The position numbers were made by a program, and so were the translations under genes. DNA of 64,000 bases from CAWIUB01 sp963839995 (GTDB taxonomy: Bacteria; Actinomycetota; Actinomycetes; Mycobacteriales; Jatrophihabitantaceae): contig CAWIXH010000017.1 of NCBI GenBank assembly GCA_963839995.1, forward strand, positions 248,001-312,000. The letters run 5' to 3'. Of this stretch, positions 45,355 to 54,672 are shown piece by piece. The notes under the pieces are model-generated. The model was not told where the DNA came from. It ran no database searches and saw nothing but the letters and a program-made list of their open reading frames with translations. Position 1 is the stretch's first letter, and the number at the start of each line of letters is the position of its first letter.

Positions 45355-46466
45355 CCCGGCCACCTGCCGACACTACGACCCGCGGCGCGCAGCACAGCAC
45401 CGCGCTGACACCTCCGTCCGAGGACGAACTGCGCGCCATGAGCACCGAAGACGCGATGCTCGCGGGGGCTGAGGTCGGCGGCGTGCGCATCGTCCATCGC
45501 CGCAACCGTTTCCCGGCCCCCGGGAGCAAGGCGGAGAAACGCGCCGAGCGCAGCGTATCTGCCGCGTTCGTGCTAGCGGCGCTGGCCGGCGTCGCGTTCA
45601 TCGTCGTGTTCTGCGCCGTGCCGTTCAAGTACCAGCTGCCGGGTCAGGGGCAGAACTTCCGGTTCTACACGCCGGTGCTCGGTGGCCTGCTCGGCCTGAT
45701 GCTGATCTGCATGGGCGTCGGCGCGATCCTGTGGGCCAAATGGCTGATGCCGGAGGAAGAGGCCGTCGAGGATCGGCACGACCAGCCGTCCGCCGAACCC
45801 GAGAAGCTCATGACGGCGGCCACCCTGAGCCAGGGCCTGGAAGACACCGGGCTGCCGCGTCGCTCGACGTTGCTGCTCTCGCTGGTCCTCGCCGGCGGCG
45901 CACTGGCCACCGTGCCGCTCGTCGCGCTGGTCGGCGCGATGATCAAGAAGCCCGGCAACGCCCTCAAACAGACGCTCTTCCGGCCGCAGCCGGTCAAGTT
46001 CCCCAACGGGATCCCGATCGTGTATTCCGACGGCCGGCGGGTCAGCCCGGGCGACATGCAAGCCGGCGGCATAGTCACCGTGTTCCCCGGCGTGCCCGGT
46101 GGAGTCCGTGGGCCCCAGTCGGCAAGCTCGCCCACACTGATCATCCGGCTCCGCCCCGGCGCGGTCGTCAAGGCCCGCAAAGGCCAGCAGGGGTTCGGCT
46201 GGGGCGACTTCGTGGCGTACTCGAAGATTTGCACGCACGCCGGCTGCCCCGCGTCGCTGTACGAGGAGCAGACCACCCGGCTGCTGTGCCCGTGCCATCA
46301 GTCGCAGTTCGAGGTGCTGCAGGACGCCAAACCGGTGTTCGGGCCGGCCACTCGCAGCCTGCCGAGGCTGCCGTTGGGCGTGGAAATCGTTGATGGCGTG
46401 CAGTACTTCGTCGCCGTCGGCGACTACCACGAGCCGATCGGCCCGGCCTTTTGGGAGCGCGACTGA
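45351..46466 (+). CDS. qcrA: Rieske iron-sulfur subunit QcrA
   Basis: 371 residues. The actinobacterial Rieske protein has three membrane helices before the cluster domain (here near 70-90, 108-130 and 180-205). The [2Fe-2S] ligands are in CTHAGCPAS and CPCHQSQFEV. It oxidises menaquinol at the outer face of the membrane and reduces QcrC. The GTG lies in the overlap with qcrC; the stop overlaps the ATG of qcrB (TGATG). Confidence 0.96.
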   Translation: MTRPPADTTTRGAQHSTALTPPSEDELRAMSTEDAMLAGAEVGGVRIVHRRNRFPAPGSKAEKRAERSVSAAFVLAALAGVAFIVVFCAVPFKYQLPGQGQNFRFYTPVLGGLLGLMLICMGVGAILWAKWLMPEEEAVEDRHDQPSAEPEKLMTAATLSQGLEDTGLPRRSTLLLSLVLAGGALATVPLVALVGAMIKKPGNALKQTLFRPQPVKFPNGIPIVYSDGRRVSPGDMQAGGIVTVFPGVPGGVRGPQSASSPTLIIRLRPGAVVKARKGQQGFGWGDFVAYSKICTHAGCPASLYEEQTTRLLCPCHQSQFEVLQDAKPVFGPATRSLPRLPLGVEIVDGVQYFVAVGDYHEPIGPAFWERD

Positions 46467-48100
46467 TGACCGCCACCGAGACGCGCCGGCCCGGCAAGCC
46501 CCGGACCGTGACCGGCAAGACCGCCGACTTCGTCGAGTCCCGGCTTAACGTCGCCGGGCCGGCCCGCAGGTATCTGAACAAGGTCTTCCCGGACCACTGG
46601 TCGTTCATGATGGGCGAGATCGCGCTCTACTCCTTCATCGTCCTGCTGCTCACCGGCACGTACCTCTCCTTCTTCTTCGACGCCTCGATGGGCGAGGTCA
46701 GGTACAGCGGCAGCTACGTCCCGCTGCAGGGCGTGGAGATGTCGCGCGCCTACGCCTCGACGCTGAACATCTCCTTCGACGTGCGCGGCGGCCTGGTCAT
46801 CCGCCAGATCCACCACTGGGCCGCGCTGCTGTTCGTCGCCGCCATGTTGATCCACATGCTTCGGATCTTCTTCACCGGCGCGTTCCGCAAACCCCGCGAG
46901 TTCAACTGGATCATCGGGATCCTGTTGCTCGTTCTCGGCGTGCTCGAGGGCTTCGTCGGATACTCGCTGCCCGACGACCTGCTGTCCGGCACCGGGTTGC
47001 GGATCGCCGACGCGATCATCCTGTCGATACCGATCATCGGCAGCTGGACGTCGTTCCTGGTGTTCGGCGGAGACTTCCCTGGCACATTGATCGTCGGGCG
47101 GTTCTATATCGTCCACGTACTCGTGATCCCGGCCATCCTGGCTGCGCTTATCGGCCTGCACCTCGCGTTGATGGTGCGCCAGAAGCACACGGACTTCCCC
47201 GGAGCGGGCAAGACCGAGCACACCGTCAGCGGGCACCGCGCCTATCCGACGTTCTCGGCTAAGGCGGGCGGGTTCTTCTTCATCGTGTTCGGCGTAGCGG
47301 CGGCATTGGGCGGCCTGGCGCAGATCAACCCGATCTGGCTGTTCGGCCCGTACAACCCAGCGCAGGTCTCGGCCGGCTCGCAGCCGGACTGGTACATGGC
47401 GATGCTCGACGGTTCGACACGGCTGTTCCCGTCGTGGGAGATCCACCATCTCTTCGGTCGATATACCGTCCCGGCGCTGTTCTGGCCCACGGTGGTGCTG
47501 CCCGGCGTGCTGATCGGGATGGCGCTCGCCTACCCGTTCCTCGAGGCCAAGCTGACCAAGGACCGGGCCCACCACAACCTCTTGCAGCGCCCCCGCGACG
47601 CCCCGGTGCGCACCGGCCTGGGGGCAATGGCGCTCACGTTCTGCTTCGTGCTGTTCGTGTCCGGCGGCAATGACTTGATCGCTAAGGCGTTCGACATCTC
47701 GCTCAATGCGATGACCTGGGGCGCCCGCATCGCCCTGCTCGTGCTGCCCCCGCTCGCGTACCTGGTCGCCTACCGCATCTGCCTCGGCTTGCAGAGGCAC
47801 GACCGTGAGGTTCTCGAGCACGGCGTCGAGACCGGCATCATCAAGCTGCTGCCGACCGGCGAGTACATCGAGGTGCACCAGCCGCTGGGGCCCGTCGACG
47901 ACCATGGTCACGGCCAGCTCAGCTACGCCGGCACCCCGGTGCCCAAGCGCATGAACGGGTTGGGCAAGGGCGTGGCACACGTCCGCGGCTTCTTCTACCC
48001 CGTTCGGGAGAAGCCCGAGATCGTCGAGCAGCTCGCGGCGCTCGAGGCCGCCGAGCGCGAGGAGCCCGTCGACACCGAGCAGCGGCAGCTCACCGACTAA
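46466..48100 (+). CDS. qcrB: Cytochrome b subunit QcrB
   Basis: 544 residues with eight or nine membrane helices. The b-haem histidines are in RQIHHWAALLFVAAMLIHML and further on in YIVHVLVIPAILAALIGLHL. PDW of the quinol site appears in QPDWYMAMLDG. A C-terminal extension of about 120 residues is typical of actinobacteria. Cytochrome b carries out menaquinol oxidation and is the target of Q203-type inhibitors in mycobacteria. Confidence 0.97.
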   Translation: MTATETRRPGKPRTVTGKTADFVESRLNVAGPARRYLNKVFPDHWSFMMGEIALYSFIVLLLTGTYLSFFFDASMGEVRYSGSYVPLQGVEMSRAYASTLNISFDVRGGLVIRQIHHWAALLFVAAMLIHMLRIFFTGAFRKPREFNWIIGILLLVLGVLEGFVGYSLPDDLLSGTGLRIADAIILSIPIIGSWTSFLVFGGDFPGTLIVGRFYIVHVLVIPAILAALIGLHLALMVRQKHTDFPGAGKTEHTVSGHRAYPTFSAKAGGFFFIVFGVAAALGGLAQINPIWLFGPYNPAQVSAGSQPDWYMAMLDGSTRLFPSWEIHHLFGRYTVPALFWPTVVLPGVLIGMALAYPFLEAKLTKDRAHHNLLQRPRDAPVRTGLGAMALTFCFVLFVSGGNDLIAKAFDISLNAMTWGARIALLVLPPLAYLVAYRICLGLQRHDREVLEHGVETGIIKLLPTGEYIEVHQPLGPVDDHGHGQLSYAGTPVPKRMNGLGKGVAHVRGFFYPVREKPEIVEQLAALEAAEREEPVDTEQRQLTD

Positions 48101-48119
48101 CCGGCCGGCAGGATCGCAG

Positions 48120-48542
48120 TCAATGCAGCGGGCGCCGCCCGCCGACGTAATACTCGAACAGTAGGCCGCCGACGCTGATCAGGATGCCGATCACGCCGAT
48201 GATGGCCAGCCACATCTGGAAGAATGCGAGCCCGGCACCGGTGATCGTCGCCGCGAGGGCAATGCCGAAGGGCCAGTAGCTACCCGGGCTGAAGAAGCCG
48301 AGCTCGCCCGCGCCTTCGGCGATCTCCGCGTCGTTGCGGTCCTCGGGACGCGGGTCGATGCGCCGCAACACGAACCAGAAGAAGGATCCGGGGACGAACA
48401 TCAACCCGCCGGAGAGGATCAGGGCGGTGAACCCCGCCACCTCAACGTGACCCCTCGCCTGGTCGGTCCAGATGCCGTAGGCGGCTGCTGCCAGCCAGAA
48501 GAACGCGGCGAGACCCAGGAAGACACGCGCCTCGACCTTCAT
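48120..48542 (-). CDS. ctaF: Cytochrome c oxidase subunit IV
   Basis: 140 residues with four hydrophobic helices; the first is FLGLAAFFWLAAAAYGIWT and the last IIGVIGILISVGGLLFEYYV. This is the small actinobacterial subunit IV of the aa3 oxidase. ATG 48542 is preferred because GGGAG lies 7 nt upstream, and it overlaps the ctaC stop (ATGA). It is convergent with qcrB at 19 bp. Confidence 0.93.
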   Translation of the reverse strand: MKVEARVFLGLAAFFWLAAAAYGIWTDQARGHVEVAGFTALILSGGLMFVPGSFFWFVLRRIDPRPEDRNDAEIAEGAGELGFFSPGSYWPFGIALAATITGAGLAFFQMWLAIIGVIGILISVGGLLFEYYVGGRRPLH

Positions 48543-49537
48543 CCGCACACTCCCGTCTCCTGCGAGGCAGCACGGACGGCCCGGTCAGTATTGAACGGGT
48601 GCGTCGTGGTGGCGCACGGGTGTCCGTCGAGGGCACGCAGCGCAGTCGACTGCCTGGCGGCATCGTCGGGACCGAGTGCGGCGAGCTGGGCGACATATTC
48701 CTGGAACTTCGGCGGTTCCACCACTCTGACTTCGAAGTTCATTTGCGAGTGATAAGTCCCGCACAGCTCGGCGCAGTGCCCGACATACGAACCATCGACG
48801 GTAGGCGTGATCTCGAATTGGTTGTCGCGGGGGTTGGAGTTCGTGTCCAGGGCGCCCTCGCCGGCGCTACCCTCGGGACCGTACGGGATCACGTCCCGCT
48901 TGAAGAGGAACTCCGGCACCCAGAAAGAGTGGATGACGTCGTCGGAGTGCTCGATGATGCGGACCGTCTGGCCGCGCGGGATCACCAGCACCGGGATCTC
49001 AGTGGACGAACCGACCGTCGCGACATACGGCTTGCCATTGGTCGTAACGGCGCCGTTCGGATTCACGTAGAGCAACTCTCGGCCATGGAAGGTGTGGTAC
49101 TCGAACTGCCAGTTCCACTTGAATGCGTCGACCTGTAGGACGACGTCGGGATTCGCCGTCGTACGATCCACGTAATCCTCGGTGCGGACCGTGAAGTAGA
49201 ACAGGCCGGCGATGATCAGGAACGGCACGATCGTGTAACCGATCTCGAGCGGCAGGTTGTACTTCGTCTGCCGAGGCAGCTCGTCGCCGTCCCTCTTGTA
49301 GTACCTGCCGCAGGCCCAGAAGATCAGCCCCCACACCAGCACGCCCACGATCAACGCGGTGACCGACGACCACGTCCATAGCTGGCGCATCCGCACGGCC
49401 TGTTTGGTCACCCCGGTGGGCCAGCCGAAGCGCAGCTTGTACTCGACGTCAACTACCGTGCAACTTGTCAGCAGCAGGGCTAGTGGGCCAGTCAGCAGGA
49501 TGACCCGAATCATGCGCGACCATCGCCTGCGCTGCAC
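48539..49537 (-). CDS. ctaC: Cytochrome c oxidase subunit II
   Basis: About 332 residues. It starts with a basic segment and the lipoprotein-like signal LLTGPLALLLTSC, so the N-terminal cysteine may be lipidated. Two membrane helices (SVTALIVGVLVWGLIFW and EIGYTIVPFLIIAGLFYF) follow, then the cupredoxin domain with the Cu-A ligands in HCAELCGTYHSQM. GTG 49537 was chosen because GAGAGGCGG lies 5 nt upstream; ATG 49513 is an alternative. The main subunit ctaD is not in the window. Confidence 0.94.
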   Translation of the reverse strand: MQRRRWSRMIRVILLTGPLALLLTSCTVVDVEYKLRFGWPTGVTKQAVRMRQLWTWSSVTALIVGVLVWGLIFWACGRYYKRDGDELPRQTKYNLPLEIGYTIVPFLIIAGLFYFTVRTEDYVDRTTANPDVVLQVDAFKWNWQFEYHTFHGRELLYVNPNGAVTTNGKPYVATVGSSTEIPVLVIPRGQTVRIIEHSDDVIHSFWVPEFLFKRDVIPYGPEGSAGEGALDTNSNPRDNQFEITPTVDGSYVGHCAELCGTYHSQMNFEVRVVEPPKFQEYVAQLAALGPDDAARQSTALRALDGHPCATTTHPFNTDRAVRAASQETGVCG

Positions 49538-49641
49538 CGGTGACCGCCTCTCGACCACGTCGTTGCCGAACGTTCCGGAGCCTACTGGACCTTGGCGCGA
49601 CCAGGGGTGAGGGGTCGCGGCCCGCGGGCTACGTTCGTGTC

Positions 49642-50814
49642 GTGACACCACCGGTCGACGGCGGGGCGTCCCGCCACCAGGTACCCGGATACCTCGACGC
49701 GGCCTCCGGCGCTCCGTTGCATATCGTCGCGCGCGAGGCATTCATTGCCGCGCTCGCCGACGGCTGGGCGGATCCGGGACGACTGTACGGTGCCGGCCGA
49801 CGGGCCCGGTTGCTGCTCGACGCGGCGCGGGAATCGGTGGCCGAGTCGATCGCCGCACGGCCGGACGAGGTCAGCTTCACGTCCAGCGGCACCCACGCGC
49901 TGCACGTCGCCATACTCGGCGCGGTGCGCGGCAGCCGGCGCGCGGACACGATCGTGCACTCCGCGGTCGAGCACTCCGCGATCCTGCACGCCGTCGAGTG
50001 GCAGGTGGCTCGCGGCGGCCGTGGCATTCTCGTTCCGGTCGACCGATACGGCCGGGTCGATGTCGACGATTTCGTGGCCGCCGCGTCGGCGTCCGGCGTC
50101 GCAGCCGCCGCCCTGCAGGCGGCAAATCACGAGGTCGGCACCACACAGCCGGTGACCGCCGTTTCCGCCCAGCTAGGAGACGTCCCGCTGGTCGTGGACG
50201 CCACCCAGACGCTGGGCCACGCCGAACTGCCCACGGGCTGGTCGGTACTGGCCGGCGATGCGCGTACGTGGGGCGGGCCGGGTGGCGTCGGTGTGCTCGC
50301 CGTGCGGACCGGCACGCGCTGGGCGGCGCCGCAGCCGGCCGACGACCGTGAGTCCGGCCGGGTCCCCGGGGTGCCGAACGTGCCCGCCATCGTGGCGGCG
50401 GCCGCGTCGCTGCGTGCGATGATCGCGGAGCGGTCGTCCGAGGCGGTCCGGTTGGCGGGGCTCGTCGACCGGATCCGCGCTACCGTGTCGACGACCGTCC
50501 CGGACGTCGAGGTGCTGGGAGATCCGGTCGATCGCCTGCCGCACATCGTCACGTTCTCCTGCCTCTACGTCGACGGCGAGGCGGTGCTCGGTGAGCTCGA
50601 CCGACGCGGATTCGCCGTCTCCAGCGGCTCGTCGTGTACCTCGTCCACTCTCGAGCCGTCTCATGTGCTCGTCGCCATGGGCGCGCTCACCTCCGGCAAC
50701 GTACGGGTCTCGCTGCATCGCGGTACGACCGAGCACGAGGTCGACACGTTCCTGGCCGCCCTGCCCGGCGCGGTGGAGTCGGTCCGGGCAAAGCTCGGGG
50801 CGGCCGGCCTGTGA
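49642..50814 (+). CDS. Cysteine-desulfurase-like class V protein lacking the PLP lysine
   Basis: 390 residues of the NifS/IscS fold: DEVSFTSSGTHALHVAIL for the cofactor loop, ANHEVGTTQP and VVDATQTLGHAELP. The persulfide cysteine is present in SSGSSCTSSTLEPS. However, where IscS has SGHKIYGPKGVG, this protein reads DARTWGGPGGVG, so the Schiff-base lysine is absent. It may bind PLP non-covalently, or act only as a sulfur carrier or scaffold. The next gene encodes TusA, a natural sulfur acceptor. The start GTG 49642 is divergent from ctaC. Confidence 0.82.
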   Translation: MTPPVDGGASRHQVPGYLDAASGAPLHIVAREAFIAALADGWADPGRLYGAGRRARLLLDAARESVAESIAARPDEVSFTSSGTHALHVAILGAVRGSRRADTIVHSAVEHSAILHAVEWQVARGGRGILVPVDRYGRVDVDDFVAAASASGVAAAALQAANHEVGTTQPVTAVSAQLGDVPLVVDATQTLGHAELPTGWSVLAGDARTWGGPGGVGVLAVRTGTRWAAPQPADDRESGRVPGVPNVPAIVAAAASLRAMIAERSSEAVRLAGLVDRIRATVSTTVPDVEVLGDPVDRLPHIVTFSCLYVDGEAVLGELDRRGFAVSSGSSCTSSTLEPSHVLVAMGALTSGNVRVSLHRGTTEHEVDTFLAALPGAVESVRAKLGAAGL

Positions 50815-50885
50815 CGGATCCTCGTCCGCCCTTCGCCGCCGCGCGGCGGGTCCGCGCTCCCGCGCGGACGGGGCGGACCTAGTGA
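50815..50885 (+). repeat. 71-bp structured repeat, copy B
   Basis: Directly follows the stop of the desulfurase-like gene and ends over the GTG start of tusA. It matches 24811-24881 (reverse strand) with about three mismatches in 68 bp. Outer arms GTCCGCCC (50824-50831) and GGGCGGAC (50871-50878) enclose an inner stem GTCCGCG/CGCGGAC (50850-50856 and 50863-50869). Confidence 0.75.
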
Positions 50886-51163
50886 GCGGCGTGGCCCCGG
50901 GGCAGGACGACACGCCGCAGAACTCTCTGCTGGGTGGCCAAGTCGTGCTGGACTGCCGGGGGCGGCGCTGCCCGTTGCCGATCCTCGACCTGGCCCGGGC
51001 GATCGGCGACGTGCCAGTCGGCGCGACGGTGACCGTGGAAGCCGACGATCCAGCCGCCCGCCCAGACATCGCGGCCTGGTGCCGGATGCGCGGGCACGAG
51101 TACGTGGGCGAGACCGCGGCCGACGACGGAACGCCCGTCTACACCGTGCGCCGGACACACTGA
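50882..51163 (+). CDS. TusA/SirA-family sulfurtransferase
   Basis: 93 residues. The active-site block DCRGRRCPLPILDLARAI carries the persulfide cysteine in the CPxP motif; ATVTVEADDPAARPDIAAWC is the second conserved strand-helix. TusA proteins accept sulfur from a desulfurase and pass it on for thiolation or cofactor synthesis. The GTG start lies within the end of the repeat element. A terminal VYTVRR strand is typical. Together with the upstream gene it makes a sulfur-relay pair. Confidence 0.88.
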   Translation: MSGVAPGQDDTPQNSLLGGQVVLDCRGRRCPLPILDLARAIGDVPVGATVTVEADDPAARPDIAAWCRMRGHEYVGETAADDGTPVYTVRRTH

Positions 51164-51212
51164 TCGGCGCGGGGGTCCGCGACACTCGCGGTCGTCGGAG
51201 ATACTGGTCCGC

Positions 51213-53123
51213 GTGTGTGGTCTGATCGGGTTCCTGTCTGCCGACCGCGATGCCGCGACTGCCCGGGCGGCGGTCGAGGGCTCGCTGCCCGACATGCGCC
51301 ATCGTGGTCCTGACGAGGGCGGTGTGTGGGCCGACGAGGACGTGGTCATCGGCTTTCGCCGCTTGTCGATCATCGACATCGATCACAGCCACCAGCCGCT
51401 GCCGTGGCTCGACGGCCGCTACCAGCTGATCTTCAACGGCGAGATTTACAACTACGTCGAGCTGCGCGACCGGCTGGCCCGCGAGTTCGGCGCCACGTTC
51501 GAGACCGACGGCGACGGCGAGGCGATCGTCGCGGGCTACCACTACCTCGGCGAGCAGGTCGTACGCGAGCTGCGCGGGATGTTCGCGTTCCTCATCTGGG
51601 ACACGCACGAACGGGTGCTGTTCGGTGCCCGGGACTGGTTCGGCATCAAGCCGCTGTACACCTACGCCGATGCCCGCGGCACGTTCTTCGCCAGCGAGAA
51701 GAAGTCCCTGCTCGACGTCGCGGTCGAGGGCACGTCGGCCGACGTGGACACGACGGCGCTGCAGCACTACCTGACGCTGCAGTACGTCCCGGAGCCCGCG
51801 TCGATGCACTCGCGGATCCGCCGGGTCGAGTCCGGCACGTCCTTCACGTTGCGCCCAAGCGAGGCCCTTACAACGCGGCGCTACTTCCACCCGGACTGGA
51901 CGATCAGGCCGGTGGACGACGCCGAGAAGCTCTACCGCGAGATCACCGCGGCGCTGGAAGACTCCGTCGAGAAGCACATGCGTGCAGACGTCACGGTGGG
52001 CTCGTTCCTGTCAGGCGGCATCGACTCGACCGCGATCGCGGCGCTGGCCAAACGGCACAATCCGAAGCTGCTGACCTTCACGACCGGCTTCGCGCGCGAG
52101 GGATACAGCGAGATCGACGTGGCGGCCGAATCCGCCGCGGCGATCGGCGTCGAACACATCACCAAGATCGTGACGCCGCAGGAGGTCATGGACACCCTGC
52201 CGCTGATCATCTGGTACTTGGACGACCCGGTCGCCGACCCGGCGCTCGTCCCGCTGTATTTCATCGCTCGCGAGGCACGCAAACATGTCAAGGTCGTACT
52301 GTCCGGCGAGGGAGCCGACGAGCTGTTCGGCGGCTACAACATCTACTACGAGCCCATCTCGCTGCGCGCCTTCGAACACGTCCCAGCGCCGGTGCGGAGG
52401 GGCATGGGCGCCCTCTCGACCCGGCTGCCGCAGGGGATGCGTGGCAAGGACCTGCTGCGGCGCGGCTCGATCGGCATCGAGCAGCGCTACTACGGCAACG
52501 CGCGGATCTTCCGCAACTCCGAGCTCGAAGAGCTCGGAATTCTCCGCACGTTCGACCCTGCCGTCTCCCACCGCGACGTCACGGCAGCCCTGTACCGGGC
52601 AACCCCGCATCTGGACGGGTCGACGCGGATGCAGTACATCGACCTGTTCACCTGGCTGCGCGGTGACATCCTCGTTAAGGCCGACAAGATGACCATGGCG
52701 AACTCGCTGGAGCTGCGGGTGCCGTTCCTCGACACCGAGGTGTTCCGGGTGGCGTCGACCATCCCAACTGATCAGCGGTTGACCAAGGAGACGACGAAGT
52801 ACGCGTTGCGCCGGGCGCTCGCCGAAATCGTGCCGCCGCATGTGATCAACCGAGAGAAGCTGGGCTTCCCGACGCCGACCAAGTTCTGGCTGCGGGAGGA
52901 GGTCATGTACGACTGGGCGCGATCGATCATCAGCGAGTCGCAGGCCGACGATCTGATCGACCGGCAGGCCGCGCTCCGGCTCCTCGACCAGCATCGGGCC
53001 GGGACGCTCGACCTGTCGCGCAAGATCTGGACGCTGCTCGTGTTCCTCATCTGGCACGGCATCTTCGTCGAGCAGCGCATCCGCCCGGTCATTCCGGAGC
53101 CGGTCTACCCGGTGCGGCTCTAG
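51213..53123 (+). CDS. asnB: Glutamine-hydrolysing asparagine synthetase
   Basis: 636 residues. The N-terminal glutaminase has the nucleophile Cys2 (VCGLIGFLSAD, exposed after removal of Met1), RHRGPDEGG and NGEIYNYVELR. The synthetase domain has the PP-loop FLSGGIDSTAIAALA and LSGEGADELFGGYNIYY. It converts aspartate to asparagine with ATP; mycobacterial AsnB (Rv2201) instead amidates diaminopimelate in peptidoglycan precursors, so a cell-wall role is possible. A GATACT box lies 7 nt before the GTG. Confidence 0.94.
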   Translation: MCGLIGFLSADRDAATARAAVEGSLPDMRHRGPDEGGVWADEDVVIGFRRLSIIDIDHSHQPLPWLDGRYQLIFNGEIYNYVELRDRLAREFGATFETDGDGEAIVAGYHYLGEQVVRELRGMFAFLIWDTHERVLFGARDWFGIKPLYTYADARGTFFASEKKSLLDVAVEGTSADVDTTALQHYLTLQYVPEPASMHSRIRRVESGTSFTLRPSEALTTRRYFHPDWTIRPVDDAEKLYREITAALEDSVEKHMRADVTVGSFLSGGIDSTAIAALAKRHNPKLLTFTTGFAREGYSEIDVAAESAAAIGVEHITKIVTPQEVMDTLPLIIWYLDDPVADPALVPLYFIAREARKHVKVVLSGEGADELFGGYNIYYEPISLRAFEHVPAPVRRGMGALSTRLPQGMRGKDLLRRGSIGIEQRYYGNARIFRNSELEELGILRTFDPAVSHRDVTAALYRATPHLDGSTRMQYIDLFTWLRGDILVKADKMTMANSLELRVPFLDTEVFRVASTIPTDQRLTKETTKYALRRALAEIVPPHVINREKLGFPTPTKFWLREEVMYDWARSIISESQADDLIDRQAALRLLDQHRAGTLDLSRKIWTLLVFLIWHGIFVEQRIRPVIPEPVYPVRL

Positions 53124-53626
53124 TGCCGATCTTCGATCGGCTGCGCGCGGCGTTGCGTGGCCGCGCGGGCCGGGACGCGGTGCTGGCGCCGGGCCGCGGA
53201 TCGCTGCGCAGCGGCTATCCGGGCGACTTCACCGGCATCGCGCGGCTCGAGTACGCCCCGAACCCGGACGGCAACGCCGACCCGGGCGAGATCGTGTGGA
53301 CCTGGGTGCCGTTCGAGGACGATCCGAGCCGGGGCAAGGACCGTCCGGTGCTGGTCATCGGGCACGACGGTGGCTACCTGCTCGGCTTGGCGTTGACCAG
53401 CAAGGACCATGACCGCGATGCCGCGCAGGAGGCACAGGCCGGCCGGCACTGGCTGGACGTCGGGTCGGGGCGCTGGGACGCGCAGGGCCGGCCGAGCGAG
53501 GTTCGGCTGGACCGCGTCCTGCGCATCGCCCCGGGCGCCGTCCGGCGGGAGGGCGCGACTCTGGAACGGACCCGCTTCCATCAGGTCGCGGTCGCCCTGC
53601 GGCTGCTCAAAGGCTGGCCGGCGTAG
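53123..53626 (+). CDS. PemK/MazF-fold protein without antitoxin
   Basis: 167 residues. The strand pattern GEIVWTWVPFEDDPSRGKDRPVLVIG resembles the start of MazF/PemK toxins (GDIVWV..PqkGREQxGxRPvlVis), with an N-terminal extension of about 55 residues. No antitoxin gene adjoins it: its GTG overlaps the asnB stop by one base and the next gene is convergent. Similar proteins beside asnB or adoK in actinobacteria are probably not classic toxins. It may be an RNA-binding housekeeping derivative. Confidence 0.72.
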   Translation: MPIFDRLRAALRGRAGRDAVLAPGRGSLRSGYPGDFTGIARLEYAPNPDGNADPGEIVWTWVPFEDDPSRGKDRPVLVIGHDGGYLLGLALTSKDHDRDAAQEAQAGRHWLDVGSGRWDAQGRPSEVRLDRVLRIAPGAVRREGATLERTRFHQVAVALRLLKGWPA

Positions 53627-53630
53627 CGGG

Positions 53631-54629
53631 TCAGCTGGCAGCGGCCAGCAGCGGCTGGACGTCGGCTGCCGCGTCGTCCCCGTAGGACTCCGCCAGCCGC
53701 TCGAGGAAGCTCGCGTTCTTGACCTGGTACTCCTGGGTGCCCACGGTCTCGAGAACCAACGTGGCGAGCAGGCTGCCGACCTGCGCCGCGCGCTGCCAGG
53801 TCAGCCCCCACGAGCGGGCGGCCAGGAAGCCGGCGCGGAACCCGTCACCGACGCCTGTCGGGTCGACCTTGGCCTCCTCACGGGCGACTGGCACCCGCAC
53901 GGTCTCCAGCTCGCGTCCGGTGATCTCGACGCCCCGCGAGCCGAGCGTCGTCACGCGAACGTCGACCATCGCCAGGACGTCGGCGTCGGCGAGCCCGGAC
54001 TTCGACTCCAGCAGGCTCTTCTCGTAGTCGTTGGTGAACAGCAGGCTGGCGCCGTCGATGAGACCCACCACGTCCTCGCCCGACATCCGGGCCAGCTGCT
54101 GGGACGGATCGGCTGCGAACGCGAACCCGCGCTCGCGGCACTCCGTGCTGTGGCGCAGCATGGCTTCCGGGTCGTCGGCGCTGATCACGACCAGCTCCGC
54201 ACCGGTACGCGCCACGATCGGTGCCAGCTCGATGTTGCGCGCCTCACTCATCGCACCCGCGTAGAAGGAAGCGATCTGGCACATCTGCTCGTCCGTCGTG
54301 CAGACGAACCGCGCGGTGTGGTGGACCTCGGAGACGTGCACCGATTCGCAGTCCACCCCGTGCCGGCCAAGCCAGGCTCGGTACTCCTCGAAATCGGCTC
54401 CGACGGCGCCCACCAGGACGGGTGACTGCCCGAGCTGGGCCATGCCGAAGGCAATGTTGGCGGCCACGCCGCCCCGCCGCACGACCAGGTCGTCGACCAG
54501 GAACGACAGCGAGACCTTGTGCAGGTGCTCGGCGAGCAACTGGTCCCCGAACCTGCCCGGGAAGTGCATCAGGTGGTCGGTGGCGATCGAGCCACTCACG
54601 AGGACGGGCACGGCAGGCACGGTACCCAC
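53631..54629 (-). CDS. adoK: Adenosine kinase-like PfkB-family sugar kinase (Rv2202c type)
   Basis: 332 residues. PfkB signatures: RRGGVAANIAFGMAQLG at the substrate end and DPTGVGDGFRAGF with the catalytic Asp. M. tuberculosis Rv2202c, at the same place next to asnB and the ErpA gene, is an adenosine kinase, so this is the likely activity. Start at GTG 54629; nearby downstream GTGs are possible. Convergent with the MazF-like gene with 4 bp between them. Confidence 0.88.
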   Translation of the reverse strand: MGTVPAVPVLVSGSIATDHLMHFPGRFGDQLLAEHLHKVSLSFLVDDLVVRRGGVAANIAFGMAQLGQSPVLVGAVGADFEEYRAWLGRHGVDCESVHVSEVHHTARFVCTTDEQMCQIASFYAGAMSEARNIELAPIVARTGAELVVISADDPEAMLRHSTECRERGFAFAADPSQQLARMSGEDVVGLIDGASLLFTNDYEKSLLESKSGLADADVLAMVDVRVTTLGSRGVEITGRELETVRVPVAREEAKVDPTGVGDGFRAGFLAARSWGLTWQRAAQVGSLLATLVLETVGTQEYQVKNASFLERLAESYGDDAAADVQPLLAAAS

Positions 54630-54672
54630 TCGGCTCGGGAAAACCGAAACAGTCGACCGTAGCGGCTGGCGG

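Noticed and set aside
53123..53626. Functional MazF/PemK toxin-antitoxin module
   Set aside because: No antitoxin reading frame is present on either side; the gene is squeezed between asnB and adoK with 1-4 bp spacing.
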